Shown: one piece after another, positions 52,118 through 60,923 of the stretch | Layout of the letters: the number at the start of each line of letters is the position of its first letter | How positions within the stretch are numbered: position 1 is the first letter of the stretch | Source: Pseudobacillus lumedeiriae | GTDB lineage: Bacteria; Bacillota; Bacilli; Bacillales; Domibacillaceae | Reading direction: 5' to 3' | DNA: 64,000 nt | Assembly (NCBI RefSeq): GCF_044891285.1 | Contig: NZ_JAUIYO010000003.1 | Coordinates: forward strand, 1-64,000 | Program-made: the position numbers and the translations under genes | Notes under the pieces: model-generated | The model's input: only the letters and a program-made list of their open reading frames with translations | The model's database searches: none | What the model was told of the DNA's origin: nothing

Positions 52118-52894
52118 TTATAAGCTCTCATTCAACACCTGCCGTTCATTCATTAGATCCTTACACGTGAGCCTGCTTTCTTCCATATAGTTTTTTACCA
52201 AATAATACCCGACACAATACCCGGCCATTTTTGGATAGAAGCCCCTTCCATAAAGCAGGCTGTCATGTTTACGGTGGGTTCTTGCCATATTTGTATTTGG
52301 AAGCATGATGGTTTTCCATATTCTTTCTAGCTCTTCATTCGAATAGTACGATGTCCATGAAGACACATAGTCTTCGCCTATTCTTTCACGAACGGCATTT
52401 TCGGCTAGCCCTTCCATGATCATAGTATCCAGCAATACATAGTCTTCTTCACTTTTTCGATATTGTGATAACCGGCAAACGTGGTTATATTCATGAGTGA
52501 GCAGTGCTCTTATTTCACTTTCCGTGTCATGTCCGGAGATGAATAAAAATATCTTATCGTGAAAAGCTACACCTGCTTTTCCTTCATGTTCACGTTTCAT
52601 CCCTCGATCATTTGTCTGTGTAGGCAAAATAAAGATAGGAACATCTGGACCTCTCCATATTCTTTGCAGCTGCCGCTCTTCTTTTTCCACTACTTCCCAT
52701 ACGTGCTTGTTCTTTAACTCTTCTACAAGCCTAGATCCTTCCTTGATCGGGCGTTGATACATTCCATACTTGGTTAAGTGTCGATGGATTCCGGCAGGTG
52801 AAGCTCCATGAAAGTGACCCTTGATCTTTTCGCATATGTCAAGCGGCTGATGATAGGAATCGAGTAACCACTCATCCGTTCGAACAACACTCAT
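52118..52894 (-). CDS. DUF2268 putative zinc metalloprotease (YjaZ-like)
   Basis: A 258-residue soluble protein with the zinc motif HEYNH (H134, E135, H138) and a downstream EGLAE with the likely third ligand glutamate. This is the gluzincin-like DUF2268 family that includes B. subtilis YjaZ, whose substrate is unknown. There is no signal peptide, so it should be cytoplasmic. GGGG-rich sequence lies before the ATG. It is divergent from a yppG-like gene. Confidence 0.85.
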   Translation of the reverse strand: MSVVRTDEWLLDSYHQPLDICEKIKGHFHGASPAGIHRHLTKYGMYQRPIKEGSRLVEELKNKHVWEVVEKEERQLQRIWRGPDVPIFILPTQTNDRGMKREHEGKAGVAFHDKIFLFISGHDTESEIRALLTHEYNHVCRLSQYRKSEEDYVLLDTMIMEGLAENAVRERIGEDYVSSWTSYYSNEELERIWKTIMLPNTNMARTHRKHDSLLYGRGFYPKMAGYCVGYYLVKNYMEESRLTCKDLMNERQVLNESL

Positions 52895-53005
52895 ATCCCC
52901 ACCCCTAATGCTTATTTTATCTAATAGCTTAAATACATGTTTCTATCACTTTTGCTAAAATTTAATAGTTTAGGACATACATCCTCTCTGAAAACCGTGA
53001 AGTGA

Positions 53006-53019
53006 ATACTATATAGTAT
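53006..53019. promoter_or_regulatory. 14-bp perfect palindrome upstream of the yppG-like gene
   Basis: ATACTATATAGTAT lies 26 bp before the ATG, at the position of a promoter or operator. Its function is not known. Confidence 0.4.
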
Positions 53020-53045
53020 GGATCAAAAAGAGAGGTGTTAAATGT

Positions 53046-53270
53046 ATGTTTCCTTTGGGACCAAGAAGACAACCAATGCGCCCATATCGTCCTTTTCCAC
53101 CGCGCAGGCCGGCACGCGGCCCACAAACCTCAGCTACAGCGAATGTCATGTCCTTGTTTCAAAACTCTAATGGGAATCTAGATATTGAGAAAATTATGGG
53201 CACTGCGCAGCAACTCTATAAAATTCAAAGTCAAATCAGCCCATTCATCTCTATGTTCACGAAAAAGTAA
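53046..53270 (+). CDS. YppG-like small proline/arginine-rich protein
   Basis: A 74-residue protein with a Pro/Arg-rich N-terminal half (RPYRPFPPRRPARGP) and a helical C-terminal half with NGNLDIEKIMGTAQQLYKIQSQISPFIS (core DIEKIMGTAQQLYKIQSQ). This matches the YppG-like family of spore-former proteins, probably sporulation related. GAGAGGTG precedes the ATG. A terminator follows at 53297-53332. Confidence 0.75.
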   Translation: MFPLGPRRQPMRPYRPFPPRRPARGPQTSATANVMSLFQNSNGNLDIEKIMGTAQQLYKIQSQISPFISMFTKK

Positions 53271-53296
53271 CAGACTCCTTTTTTAGAAAATAAAGT

Positions 53297-53332
53297 AAAA
53301 GAGAGAAGTGTTTCCATAATGCTTTTCTCTTT
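53297..53332 (+). terminator. terminator of the yppG-like gene
   Basis: AAAAGAG..AAG pairs with CTT..CTCTTTT, followed by a T tract. Confidence 0.75.
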
Positions 53333-53354
53333 TTTATTTTTAGAGAGGAGCCTT

Positions 53355-53606
53355 TCATCGCCTCTTAACGAGAAGACGAAGCACAAACACAAATGCGGCT
53401 GCTCCAATAATGGCGGGTACAATGGCAAATCCAGCGAAAACCGGCCCCCAGACACCGAATAGTTGACTTCCCAACCATGCTCCAACAAATCCAGCAACCA
53501 TTGCCCCGATTATTCCGCCTGGCATATCTCCGTCTACAAGAGCACTTCCAATCGCGCCAATAACCGTTGCCATGATCAGCATAAGTAACAGATCGATGCT
53601 TAACAC
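53355..53606 (-). CDS. GlsB/YeaQ/YmgE-family small membrane protein
   Basis: About 83 residues with three hydrophobic, glycine-rich helices (GAIGSALVDGDMPGGIIGAMVAGFVGAWLG, core PGGIIGAMVAGFVGAWLG), the transglycosylase-associated-protein family. The GTG at 53606 gives the usual length, although the AGAGGA site is very close. The frame stays open to 53663. These proteins are stress-associated; the mechanism is unknown. Confidence 0.78.
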   Translation of the reverse strand: MLSIDLLLMLIMATVIGAIGSALVDGDMPGGIIGAMVAGFVGAWLGSQLFGVWGPVFAGFAIVPAIIGAAAFVFVLRLLVKRR

Positions 53607-53706
53607 TCCTCTTTTCCTGTTTATACCACTATATGTGATGAGGATAGGAGAAGTTCTTTTCACTTTCTGGCGGACACCACCGATTTGCGGACGAACTCCC
53701 CAAAAA

Positions 53707-53736
53707 AAGCCGACTCTAAGAGAACCGAGTCAGCTT
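53707..53736 (-). terminator. terminator of the beta-propeller lipoprotein gene
   Basis: AAGC-GACTC pairs with GAGTC-GCTT, each with one unpaired base. On the minus strand it is followed by seven T. Confidence 0.82.
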
Positions 53737-53742
53737 CATTAC

Positions 53743-55392
53743 CTATTTAATTTTCACTCCAAAGATCTTTCCGCCTCTAGTGGCAACGACGATGGAGTCG
53801 TTGAAAACAGCTGGGGATGCTTCAATATTCGCTCCTAAGTTCAGCTGATTGATGATTTCTCCTGTTTTTCCATTTAGCAAATATATCGTACCGGCTGAAT
53901 CCGATTGGATCAGGTACGCCCGTCCATCTTGATCGTATACGGCAACGGGTGAAGACCATGTGTAGCAGGGCATTTCCCAGCGCCACACTTCTTGTCCAGT
54001 TGCTTTGTCCAGCGCTACCATCAAGCCGGCGTCGATCTTCTTATGCCGGGCAACGGTGAAAATGGCCAAGTCTTTGATTTCATTTTTCCCGATAACCGGT
54101 GTAGCAAGCATGCCTCCGTTGACGCTTTCGTGATAAAAGGCCGCGTATTCCTTCGTCCACATGACTTCTCCGGTAATGCCATTGATTTTCCTTATAAGCG
54201 AATGACTATTGCTTCCTCTTAATTTGTCTACTTCTGTTCCAGTATAGAGGACAGGCACTTGTTCTTCTTCATCAATAACGATCGATGCGTCCGTGTCATC
54301 TGTTCCTGGCAGCGCCCAGATCGGTTTCATGGTCATTATATCGATCCCTTGTACACTCCCGCCATTATCAGCGAAGAAAGCAAGATTTTTATAGACAGCC
54401 ACGGAGTTTTCAATCCCTTGATGTTCATTCCCCGTCACTTTATAACGATATTTGATCGTTTCAGGAGCAATACTAATGCTTTTTTCTTCCTTATTAAAAA
54501 CGGTATTTAACTTAATATTATAAAATAATCCGTTTTCTCCCCCGATGATTAGCGTATCCGTTTCCCGGTTCACAAGTGCCGAACCATCAAATGCTCCCCA
54601 TAGCCGATAAGCATCCGCTTCAATTCCCGGAATAAAGTGCAGCAGTTTTCCATCGATTAAACTAAAAATCCGAAAGCCAATGTCCCCTTGCTGCGGGATG
54701 CCCTGGCCTGTATAAAGAAGCGGGTAGCCGCGCGGGTCAATAGAGACACTTCCTTTGATCGGATTATGTATAGGAATCGGCTCTCTCGACGGCTGACCCG
54801 ATTCAAGGTCAAAGAAATAGATGTTTCCATCAAGGCTCGCATAAATCACTTCTGTAAAGTCTTCCTTGTTTTTAAATTCATCCTTAATGTTCATCATTTC
54901 TTGCACATCGTCATCCCACTTCACAATGGCCGGCTGCCCTGTCCATCCAGCGCCCCCTCCCCATCTAGGACTTAGACGTGTAGTAAATGACCACATTGGT
55001 TCCAGAGAAATCGGGTTCGTTTTCACTCCGCCATAACTTGGGGAGTTTCTCCAATGCCCCCCGCGAAACGTGAGGACCCCCTCCATTTCCGTATATACCT
55101 TAGGGAAAGTATGTACAGAGGATAATTCATGCAATGGCCCGTTTGGCAGCAATTCAGAAGAAATGATCGCATCCCCTGCCGGCTCCACTTTCAAAAATGG
55201 TTCTTCTGGAATACTTGCAGCCTGAACAGAATCTACCGGCTCTTCTTGTTCCGCAGCTACAACCCTCTCCTCATTCGCCGGCTCTTTCGTTTGAATGATG
55301 CTGCTCAATTGTTCATTTGTACAAGCTATCGTAAAAGCCACACTCGAACAAAACAAAGATATAACTACTAATCTATTAACCTTCAACAACAC
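53743..55392 (-). CDS. PQQ-like beta-propeller lipoprotein
   Basis: A 549-residue exported protein. An N-terminal hydrophobic stretch ends in the lipobox TIAC (C24), then a low-complexity linker rich in E/P/A to about residue 80. The rest is beta-propeller repeat with recurring patterns such as VIYASLDGNIYFFDLESG, GTIYLLNGKTGEIIN and VVATRGGKIFGVKIK. It is probably anchored to the outer face of the membrane. Its partner and ligand are unknown. No PQQ dehydrogenase residues were identified, so it is likely a scaffold or binding protein. The start codon is uncertain among GTG/TTG codons at 55392-55384. Confidence 0.82.
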   Translation of the reverse strand: MLLKVNRLVVISLFCSSVAFTIACTNEQLSSIIQTKEPANEERVVAAEQEEPVDSVQAASIPEEPFLKVEPAGDAIISSELLPNGPLHELSSVHTFPKVYTEMEGVLTFRGGHWRNSPSYGGVKTNPISLEPMWSFTTRLSPRWGGGAGWTGQPAIVKWDDDVQEMMNIKDEFKNKEDFTEVIYASLDGNIYFFDLESGQPSREPIPIHNPIKGSVSIDPRGYPLLYTGQGIPQQGDIGFRIFSLIDGKLLHFIPGIEADAYRLWGAFDGSALVNRETDTLIIGGENGLFYNIKLNTVFNKEEKSISIAPETIKYRYKVTGNEHQGIENSVAVYKNLAFFADNGGSVQGIDIMTMKPIWALPGTDDTDASIVIDEEEQVPVLYTGTEVDKLRGSNSHSLIRKINGITGEVMWTKEYAAFYHESVNGGMLATPVIGKNEIKDLAIFTVARHKKIDAGLMVALDKATGQEVWRWEMPCYTWSSPVAVYDQDGRAYLIQSDSAGTIYLLNGKTGEIINQLNLGANIEASPAVFNDSIVVATRGGKIFGVKIK

Positions 55393-55563
55393 ACACCACC
55401 GTTATGTAATGATATATCCTTTTTATTTGATAAGTTTTCTAATAGTATCAAAATCACTTCCTTTACTTATATCATATCGCCCATGTCATATGCCCTGTTA
55501 TTTTGTCGGAAGACGAAGTTGTTTTAAAACTTTTTACTTATCGATCATCAAAAACGAAGCAAA

Positions 55564-55754
55564 TTTCATTTTATCTCGCATTAACCGGCAGTAAGGCCCC
55601 CTTAAAAAAATATAGGTGCGGGGGATCAACTGCCAGTAAACGCCCGATCCGTTCGGGACAACAGGACGTTGGTTACTCAGGTGTTGCCACAGGAAGTGGC
55701 GCTCTTAGCCTGAGTTCCTTATTCTATCAGTGGGGATGAAGCTCCCACTGATAG
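55564..55754 (+). repeat. multi-stem-loop repeat, full copy
   Basis: A 191-bp element without coding capacity. It holds, in order, a GGCAGT/ACTGCC stem with inner CCCCC/GGGGG, a CCCGA/TCGGG hairpin, a nested CTCAGG/CCTGAG stem around GCCAC/GTGGC, and a terminal CTATCAGTGGG/CCCACTGATAG hairpin (55724-55754). A shortened copy follows in direct repeat. The fold potential suggests a structured RNA or the end of an IS200/IS605-like element, but no tnpA or tnpB is present. Confidence 0.75.
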
Positions 55755-55757
55755 AAG

Positions 55758-55885
55758 TTTCATTTTATCCCGCATTAACTGGCAGTAAGGTCCCCTTAAA
55801 AAAATATAGGTGCGGGGGATCAACTGCCAGTAAACGCCCGATCCATTCAACTAACTATCAGTGGGGATGAAGCTCCCACTGATAG
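55758..55885 (+). repeat. multi-stem-loop repeat, deleted copy
   Basis: Directly repeats 55564-55650 with only four differences, then skips the 73-bp middle part and repeats the terminal CTATCAGTGGG hairpin identically at 55855-55885. Both copies end with AAGTTTCATTTTAT. Confidence 0.82.
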
Positions 55886-55985
55886 AAGTTTCATTTTATT
55901 TAGTGGTACAACATTCCTTTTGGGCTCCATGTGAGTATATTGTATGAGATTCAAAATTCTGATTACCTACCAAGAGGTGAGTGCG

Positions 55986-57353
55986 CTGAAAAAGAGAGCT
56001 CTTTTTACCGTACCGATTAGTATTTTGCTCATTGCTGTGATGGTCGCGTCCGTCTTTTTATTAAACATTAAGCCAGACACATCCCACGTTTCTCAAGCCC
56101 GAAAGCTATCTGAGTACTCGAAGCCGGCAGTCGTGCGTATTGTTGACTATGCGATTGTGGAATGGCAGTTTAACGCTTACTTTCCTGAAATGGATGCTCT
56201 CCTCAAAGAACTAAATTATCAAACGGTCATTGGAGGATCTGGATCAGGAGCCATTATTAGTCCTGATGGCTACATCATCACGAACGCTCATGTAGTGGAA
56301 GGCGCTAAGATGAGTGAAGAAGAGCTCGCTAATGCTGCTTTTGAACATCTCGTCGCGATCGTTGCCCAATATTTCGAAGTAAGCTATCAAGAAGCCTACA
56401 TCTATATGATCGCTAACACTCAGTACACACAAGTCACGAAAGAGTTGAAGGTCGTTCTGCCTGGCGGGGATGTTCTCGACGGTGAAGTAAAAAGCTACGG
56501 TGCCCCTATTAATCAAGGAAAAGATGCTGCCGTTCTGAAAATTGAAGGAAAGAACCTGCCTACGTTACCTCTTGGAAACTCAGAGGATATTGCCGACCAA
56601 GATAATATTTGGGTGCTCGGATACCCGGCAGCAGCTGAGTCTGACTTGTTATCGCCTGATTCCTCCTTAGAATCTTCGATGACCGACGGACAAATTTCGG
56701 CTACATCCAAAAAAACAGAACAAGGAAGCCCGGTCATTCAATTAGATGCAGCGGCCACACATGGAAATAGCGGCGGGCCGGTCATTAATGAAAAAGGAGA
56801 AATCATTGGTCTATTAACCTTTAGAGGAGATACGGTAAACGGCCAAGAAGTGCAAGGATTTAACTTCGCTGTACCGATCAATACCGTAAAAGAATTTGTG
56901 AATCAAGCTGGGGCCACCAATACGAGAAGCCAGACAGATAAACTGTTCAAAGAAGGATTAACCCTCTATTGGGGCGGCTATTACAAAAATGCGTTAGAAA
57001 AATTCGAAGCTGTCCAGCGGATCTTCCCGAACCATCCAAAAATCAAATACTACATTTCTAACGCTGAAAAGAAAGTCGATGACAGTAAAATCCTGTGGTC
57101 CGACTATCAAACACTGTTCTACACCATTGACGGCGCGGCCGGACTGCTCATCATCGGCCTAATGGTCTTCACCTTCGCCCTGAAACCAAAGCAGGCGAAA
57201 GCAGCCGCTGCCGAACCTGACCCAACCGCCGGCATCGAACAGCTCCTCTCCGATTTAAACGGCGATGGCAAAACAGACATGGAAGACATTTTGCTGGCCC
57301 TGCAGAAGAAACAAGAGGAAGAACGGAAGAAAGATAAGGATAAAGAAACCTAA
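55986..57353 (+). CDS. HtrA-like trypsin-family serine protease, membrane anchored
   Basis: A protease of about 455 residues with an N-terminal membrane anchor and the triad H116 (TNAHVVEG), D194 (KDAAVLKI) and S276 (HGNSGGPV), numbered from the upstream ATG at 55944. An insertion of about 45 residues follows the histidine. There is no PDZ domain; instead a TPR-like stretch (about 330-375), a second membrane helix (about 390-412) and an EF-hand-like DLNGDGKTDMEDI follow. AGAGGTGA sits 8 bases before CTG 55986, which gives LKKRALFTVP; ATG 55944 lacks a site. Start by CTG is therefore suspected. Confidence 0.8.
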   Translation: MKKRALFTVPISILLIAVMVASVFLLNIKPDTSHVSQARKLSEYSKPAVVRIVDYAIVEWQFNAYFPEMDALLKELNYQTVIGGSGSGAIISPDGYIITNAHVVEGAKMSEEELANAAFEHLVAIVAQYFEVSYQEAYIYMIANTQYTQVTKELKVVLPGGDVLDGEVKSYGAPINQGKDAAVLKIEGKNLPTLPLGNSEDIADQDNIWVLGYPAAAESDLLSPDSSLESSMTDGQISATSKKTEQGSPVIQLDAAATHGNSGGPVINEKGEIIGLLTFRGDTVNGQEVQGFNFAVPINTVKEFVNQAGATNTRSQTDKLFKEGLTLYWGGYYKNALEKFEAVQRIFPNHPKIKYYISNAEKKVDDSKILWSDYQTLFYTIDGAAGLLIIGLMVFTFALKPKQAKAAAAEPDPTAGIEQLLSDLNGDGKTDMEDILLALQKKQEEERKKDKDKET

Positions 57354-57369
57354 CTAGACTGCAAAGCAG

Positions 57370-57409
57370 AGGGTCAGATCCCACACCATTCAAGGTGAGA
57401 TCTGACCCT
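57370..57409. terminator. bidirectional terminator between htrA-like and yjbQ genes
   Basis: GGGTCAGATC-CAC pairs with GTG-GATCTGACCC, with one mismatch, between convergent genes. It is followed by TTTGTCTTTT. Confidence 0.85.
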
Positions 57410-57416
57410 TTGTCTT

Positions 57417-57812
57417 TTATAAAACCTTCACATAAAACGTACGAGTGCGCGGCCCATCAAATTCACAAAAGTAAATTCCCTGCCACGTCCCTAGAAGCAA
57501 ACGCCCGTCTGTGATAATCACATGCTGCGACGTTCCCACTGTACTTGCTTTCATATGTGCTGCCGTATTGCCTTCCGCATGGCGGTCCAGCTCATGCTCC
57601 CACGGATAGACTTCATCAAAGCGCCGGATCATATCACGCTTCACATCCGGATCAGCATTTTCATTAATCGTAATCCCGGCTGTTGTATGAGGGCAATAAA
57701 CGATCACAGCCCCTTCCTTTATGCCCTGTTCTCTAACGAAATCGTCCACATGATGTGTCACATCAATCATTTGATCACGTTGATTCGTTTTTAAGGTGAA
57801 TGTTTGCAGCAT
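57417..57812 (-). CDS. YjbQ/UPF0047 family, secondary thiamine-phosphate synthase
   Basis: A 131-residue protein with IVYCPHTTAGITINENADPDV (core CPHTTAGITINENADP), NTAAHMKAS and LLLGTWQGIYFCEFDGPR, the UPF0047 motifs. Members can replace ThiE weakly in vivo and are named secondary thiamine-phosphate synthases. The ATG at 57812 lies 10 bases behind GGAAGG; the ATG at 57821 touches the site. It sits 63 bp after ykoC with no terminator between, so it may belong to the TPP-riboswitch operon, which supports a thiamine role. Confidence 0.87.
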   Translation of the reverse strand: MLQTFTLKTNQRDQMIDVTHHVDDFVREQGIKEGAVIVYCPHTTAGITINENADPDVKRDMIRRFDEVYPWEHELDRHAEGNTAAHMKASTVGTSQHVIITDGRLLLGTWQGIYFCEFDGPRTRTFYVKVL

Positions 57813-57875
57813 TATTTTCATCCTTCCCTACTTTTTTACCAAGTGGTTGACCACTCGTTACACTTGAACTTCATT

Positions 57876-58667
57876 TTACATGAGAATTCCCCATTGTATG
57901 AAGCCGAAATGAAGCGATAAGAAAATAATCGCTACATGCAGAGCAATTAATAGTAAACCGTAAAGTACGTCTATCTTTCCTGATTCTATTTTGTGATAAA
58001 ATGTACGATTCCAAGATCCATCAAAATTCCGTGCTTCTAGTGCGATGGCTACACGTTCAGCTTTACGAATTCCTTGTGAGAGAAGCGGAATCGTGAAACG
58101 AATCATTGACCTAACTTTACCGCCTAATCCCCCTACACGGTGAACACCTCTTATTCGATGTGCTGCACGAATTTGTTCAAATTCTGCCTTGAATATCGGA
58201 ATAAAACGGACACCTGCTAAAATGGAGTATGCCCATTTTGGTTTCATCTTCAATTGCTGCATTAAACTTAAAACAAATTCTGTTACATCCGTTGTTAATA
58301 CAAAAATAAGGCCATAAAATAAATAGCCTAGTGTGCGAAATCCAATAGTTAATCCGTTTAAAAGCCCTTCCTTTGTGAAGTGAAACCATCCCCATGAAAA
58401 CCAGACCGTTTCCCCCTTGCCAAATGCGAAAATGCTCCAAACACTTAATATAAAAAGAACAAAAAAAGGCAAAAGAACATACATCACCATATGTTTAAAT
58501 GGAATTTTAATAAAAGCAAAAGTAATCATTGCTGGAATAAGCATACACAAAAATGTTGTCAGCGGATCACTGATGATCGATATGATCGTCATCATAAGCA
58601 AGTGAAAAATGAGCTTAATGGACGGATTGATCTGCGATAAAAAACGACTTCTCCCTATTAGTATCAT
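57876..58667 (-). CDS. ykoC: ECF transporter transmembrane subunit (EcfT), thiamine-precursor type
   Basis: A 263-residue protein with about five helices and the two cytoplasmic coupling motifs AAHRIRGV and ALEARNF, equivalent to the A-R-G motifs of EcfT. Its start overlaps the ykoD stop by 4 bp. With YkoD and YkoE it forms an energy-coupling-factor importer. Riboswitch control indicates thiamine or its pyrimidine precursor as substrate. Confidence 0.9.
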   Translation of the reverse strand: MILIGRSRFLSQINPSIKLIFHLLMMTIISIISDPLTTFLCMLIPAMITFAFIKIPFKHMVMYVLLPFFVLFILSVWSIFAFGKGETVWFSWGWFHFTKEGLLNGLTIGFRTLGYLFYGLIFVLTTDVTEFVLSLMQQLKMKPKWAYSILAGVRFIPIFKAEFEQIRAAHRIRGVHRVGGLGGKVRSMIRFTIPLLSQGIRKAERVAIALEARNFDGSWNRTFYHKIESGKIDVLYGLLLIALHVAIIFLSLHFGFIQWGILM

Positions 58668-60259
58668 GAAAAGACCACACCCTTTTCTTCGGGGATCCTC
58701 TTTCGTTTTACATATTCAATGTAAAGAGGCTCATGCAATTTGGCTCGTTTTAATAACGGTGAGTTGGAGAACAATTCTTCCGGAGAGCCTGCGAATAAAA
58801 GTCCGCCTTCAGCAAAGATGATCAGTTTGTTTGCATATTGATAAGCAAACTCTACATCGTGCGTAGTCATAACGATCGTTGTTTCTTGTTCATTAAGGGT
58901 ATTTATTCGTTTGGCTAATTCATCTGTCATTCTTGCATCCTGACCAAAAGCCGGCTCATCCAGCAGCAATACTTCATGCTTTTTTAATAACATACTGGCT
59001 ACACTTAAACGGCGCTGCTGTCCAGTTGACAGCGTATATGGATTGGCTTTCCGTAAATGGGACAGACTAAATTCTTCAATTAACTGCTCCGTTCGCTCCA
59101 TCGTTTTCTTTTCAGACCATCCTTCTACTTTACCAACGAACGAAATTTCATCCTCAACAGAATCCGTAACGAATTGATGCTCAGGGTTTTGAAACACAAA
59201 GCCAATGCTCTTCGACAATACTTCCGGTCTGATTGCTTTTTTCTGTGAATGAAAAGGAAAGTGATAATTAACGAAGCCTTCTTTCAACGTACAGAGCCCC
59301 ATAATGGTTTTCAAAAAAGAACTTTTTCCAGAACCATTCGGTCCCATCACAGCTACCCAGTCACCTTTATTAATTTCTACATTTACGTTTGACCACACCG
59401 TGTTATTGCCCAAACGAAGGGCTCCGTCGGTTACCGTCACTAACGGCTGGACATGTGACTGCTTTTCTATCCGCGTCTTCCTTTTCCAGCGATTTATTAT
59501 GTCTAAATTCTCTTCCCTTAACAACTGCTCCCATGTGGAAGGCCATAGACGCGGTTTCCATATTCCATACTGTTCAATAAGCTGCTCGTACTCTTTATAT
59601 ATAACGTGTGGATCGCCATCAGCAGCCACTTCGCCCCGATCATTAAAAAGAATGACACGATCGATCCACTCTAACACCCCTTCCAATTTATGCTCGATCA
59701 ATATCATCGTCTGATTTTCATTGAGCTGTTTTAGTATATCAATCACTTCTTTTGTTCCAATCGGATCGAGCTGAGAAGTGGGCTCATCCAAAAACAATAC
59801 GTCTGGTTCCAATGCCAAGATCGTTGCCAATGCCAGCCTCTGCTTCATCCCTCCTGAAAGGGAGTGAATAGGCGTCTCCCCTTCTAAATCACCAAGACCT
59901 ACCTGTTCTTTTACTGTTTGTATCATTTCGGGCATATGAATTGGCGGAATTCCCCTGTTTTCTAAACTAAACGCGATTTCTTCATCTACCTTTAGCATAC
60001 AAAATTGACTGTCTGGATCTTGAAATAAGACACCTTTTTGTGCAGGTCCCCATACTTCCCCTTTCATATGAGCAAAAATGGTATTTGGGATCAAACGAGA
60101 AAGAACCTGAAGCAAGGTGCTCTTTCCGGATCCGCTGGGACCCAGAAGTAACACCTTTTCTCCTTCTTTTATTGATAAGTTCACGTTAGTAAGGGTCGGT
60201 TCAGTACGTTCATAGAACTGAACATATAAATCACTGCAGCCAAGATAAGACGGCTCCAT
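58664..60259 (-). CDS. ykoD: ECF transporter fused double ATPase
   Basis: A 531-residue protein with two ABC ATPase domains. First domain: Walker A GPSGSGKS (40-47), signature LSGGMKQRLALA, Walker B LFLDEPTSQLDP. Second domain: GPNGSGKS, LSTGQQRRLSVA, LLLDEPAFGQD. The second signature is LSTGQ rather than LSGGQ. It overlaps ykoE by one base (TAATG-like junction) and ykoC by four. It is somewhat longer than B. subtilis YkoD. Confidence 0.92.
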   Translation of the reverse strand: MEPSYLGCSDLYVQFYERTEPTLTNVNLSIKEGEKVLLLGPSGSGKSTLLQVLSRLIPNTIFAHMKGEVWGPAQKGVLFQDPDSQFCMLKVDEEIAFSLENRGIPPIHMPEMIQTVKEQVGLGDLEGETPIHSLSGGMKQRLALATILALEPDVLFLDEPTSQLDPIGTKEVIDILKQLNENQTMILIEHKLEGVLEWIDRVILFNDRGEVAADGDPHVIYKEYEQLIEQYGIWKPRLWPSTWEQLLREENLDIINRWKRKTRIEKQSHVQPLVTVTDGALRLGNNTVWSNVNVEINKGDWVAVMGPNGSGKSSFLKTIMGLCTLKEGFVNYHFPFHSQKKAIRPEVLSKSIGFVFQNPEHQFVTDSVEDEISFVGKVEGWSEKKTMERTEQLIEEFSLSHLRKANPYTLSTGQQRRLSVASMLLKKHEVLLLDEPAFGQDARMTDELAKRINTLNEQETTIVMTTHDVEFAYQYANKLIIFAEGGLLFAGSPEELFSNSPLLKRAKLHEPLYIEYVKRKRIPEEKGVVFS

Positions 60260-60843
60260 TATTTATTCCCCCAGACTTTTTGGTTTGAATAAACAATTTC
60301 ATAGTTATTTAACGAGCCTGTTTTCGCTAATTTGTCGGACAGCCATTTGCTAAATAACCCGCAAACGACAATCGAACCCAGCGCCCGGAAAAAGATCGTT
60401 GTTACCTGAATAAACAACGTTTTTGCACCAAATCCGCGAATCGCATAATCTCCGAGCAAGCTCCCGGCACAAGCAGCTAAAGAGGCTAACAAAACCACAG
60501 AGAGATCCCAGCGCTTGTATCTAAAGGCAGCAAAGACAAGCTCTGCCCCTATCCCTTGTAAAAACCCACTTACCAATACAGGCAGCCCAAATTGACTTCC
60601 TGATAAAAGCTCGCCTGAAGCAGCAGCAAATTCTGCCAGAAAAGCAACGCCTGGTTTTCTAATGATATAAGCCGCTACGATGCCTGCCACAAACCACATC
60701 GGATAAACAATTTGGCCTAAAAATGGGACGACCGCACTTGAAGCCGTATAAACAGTTCCCCACACTTTATAAACAGCCCCAAATAGGATCGCAATAATGA
60801 TTGTTAAAATCACTTCTCTTATCGTTAATGATTTCTTTTGCAT
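60259..60843 (-). CDS. ykoE: ECF transporter substrate-binding membrane subunit
   Basis: A 194-residue membrane protein with about six helices, including VWGTVYTASSAVVPFLGQIVYPMWFVAG (core TASSAVVPFLGQIVYPMW) and GSQFGLPVLVSGFLQGIGAE, typical of the YkoE S component. GGGAGGGTG precedes the ATG. It heads the ykoEDC part of the operon, 80 bp after the SDR gene. A YkoF homologue, present in B. subtilis ykoFEDC, is absent. Confidence 0.9.
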   Translation of the reverse strand: MQKKSLTIREVILTIIIAILFGAVYKVWGTVYTASSAVVPFLGQIVYPMWFVAGIVAAYIIRKPGVAFLAEFAAASGELLSGSQFGLPVLVSGFLQGIGAELVFAAFRYKRWDLSVVLLASLAACAGSLLGDYAIRGFGAKTLFIQVTTIFFRALGSIVVCGLFSKWLSDKLAKTGSLNNYEIVYSNQKVWGNK

Positions 60844-60923
60844 ATCTTTTCACCCTCCCTGACATTCGTATCGGTTCCCTATCTACAGCCGAGAGCAGCC
60901 GTTCTGGAAAATTGTCCTGTTTA

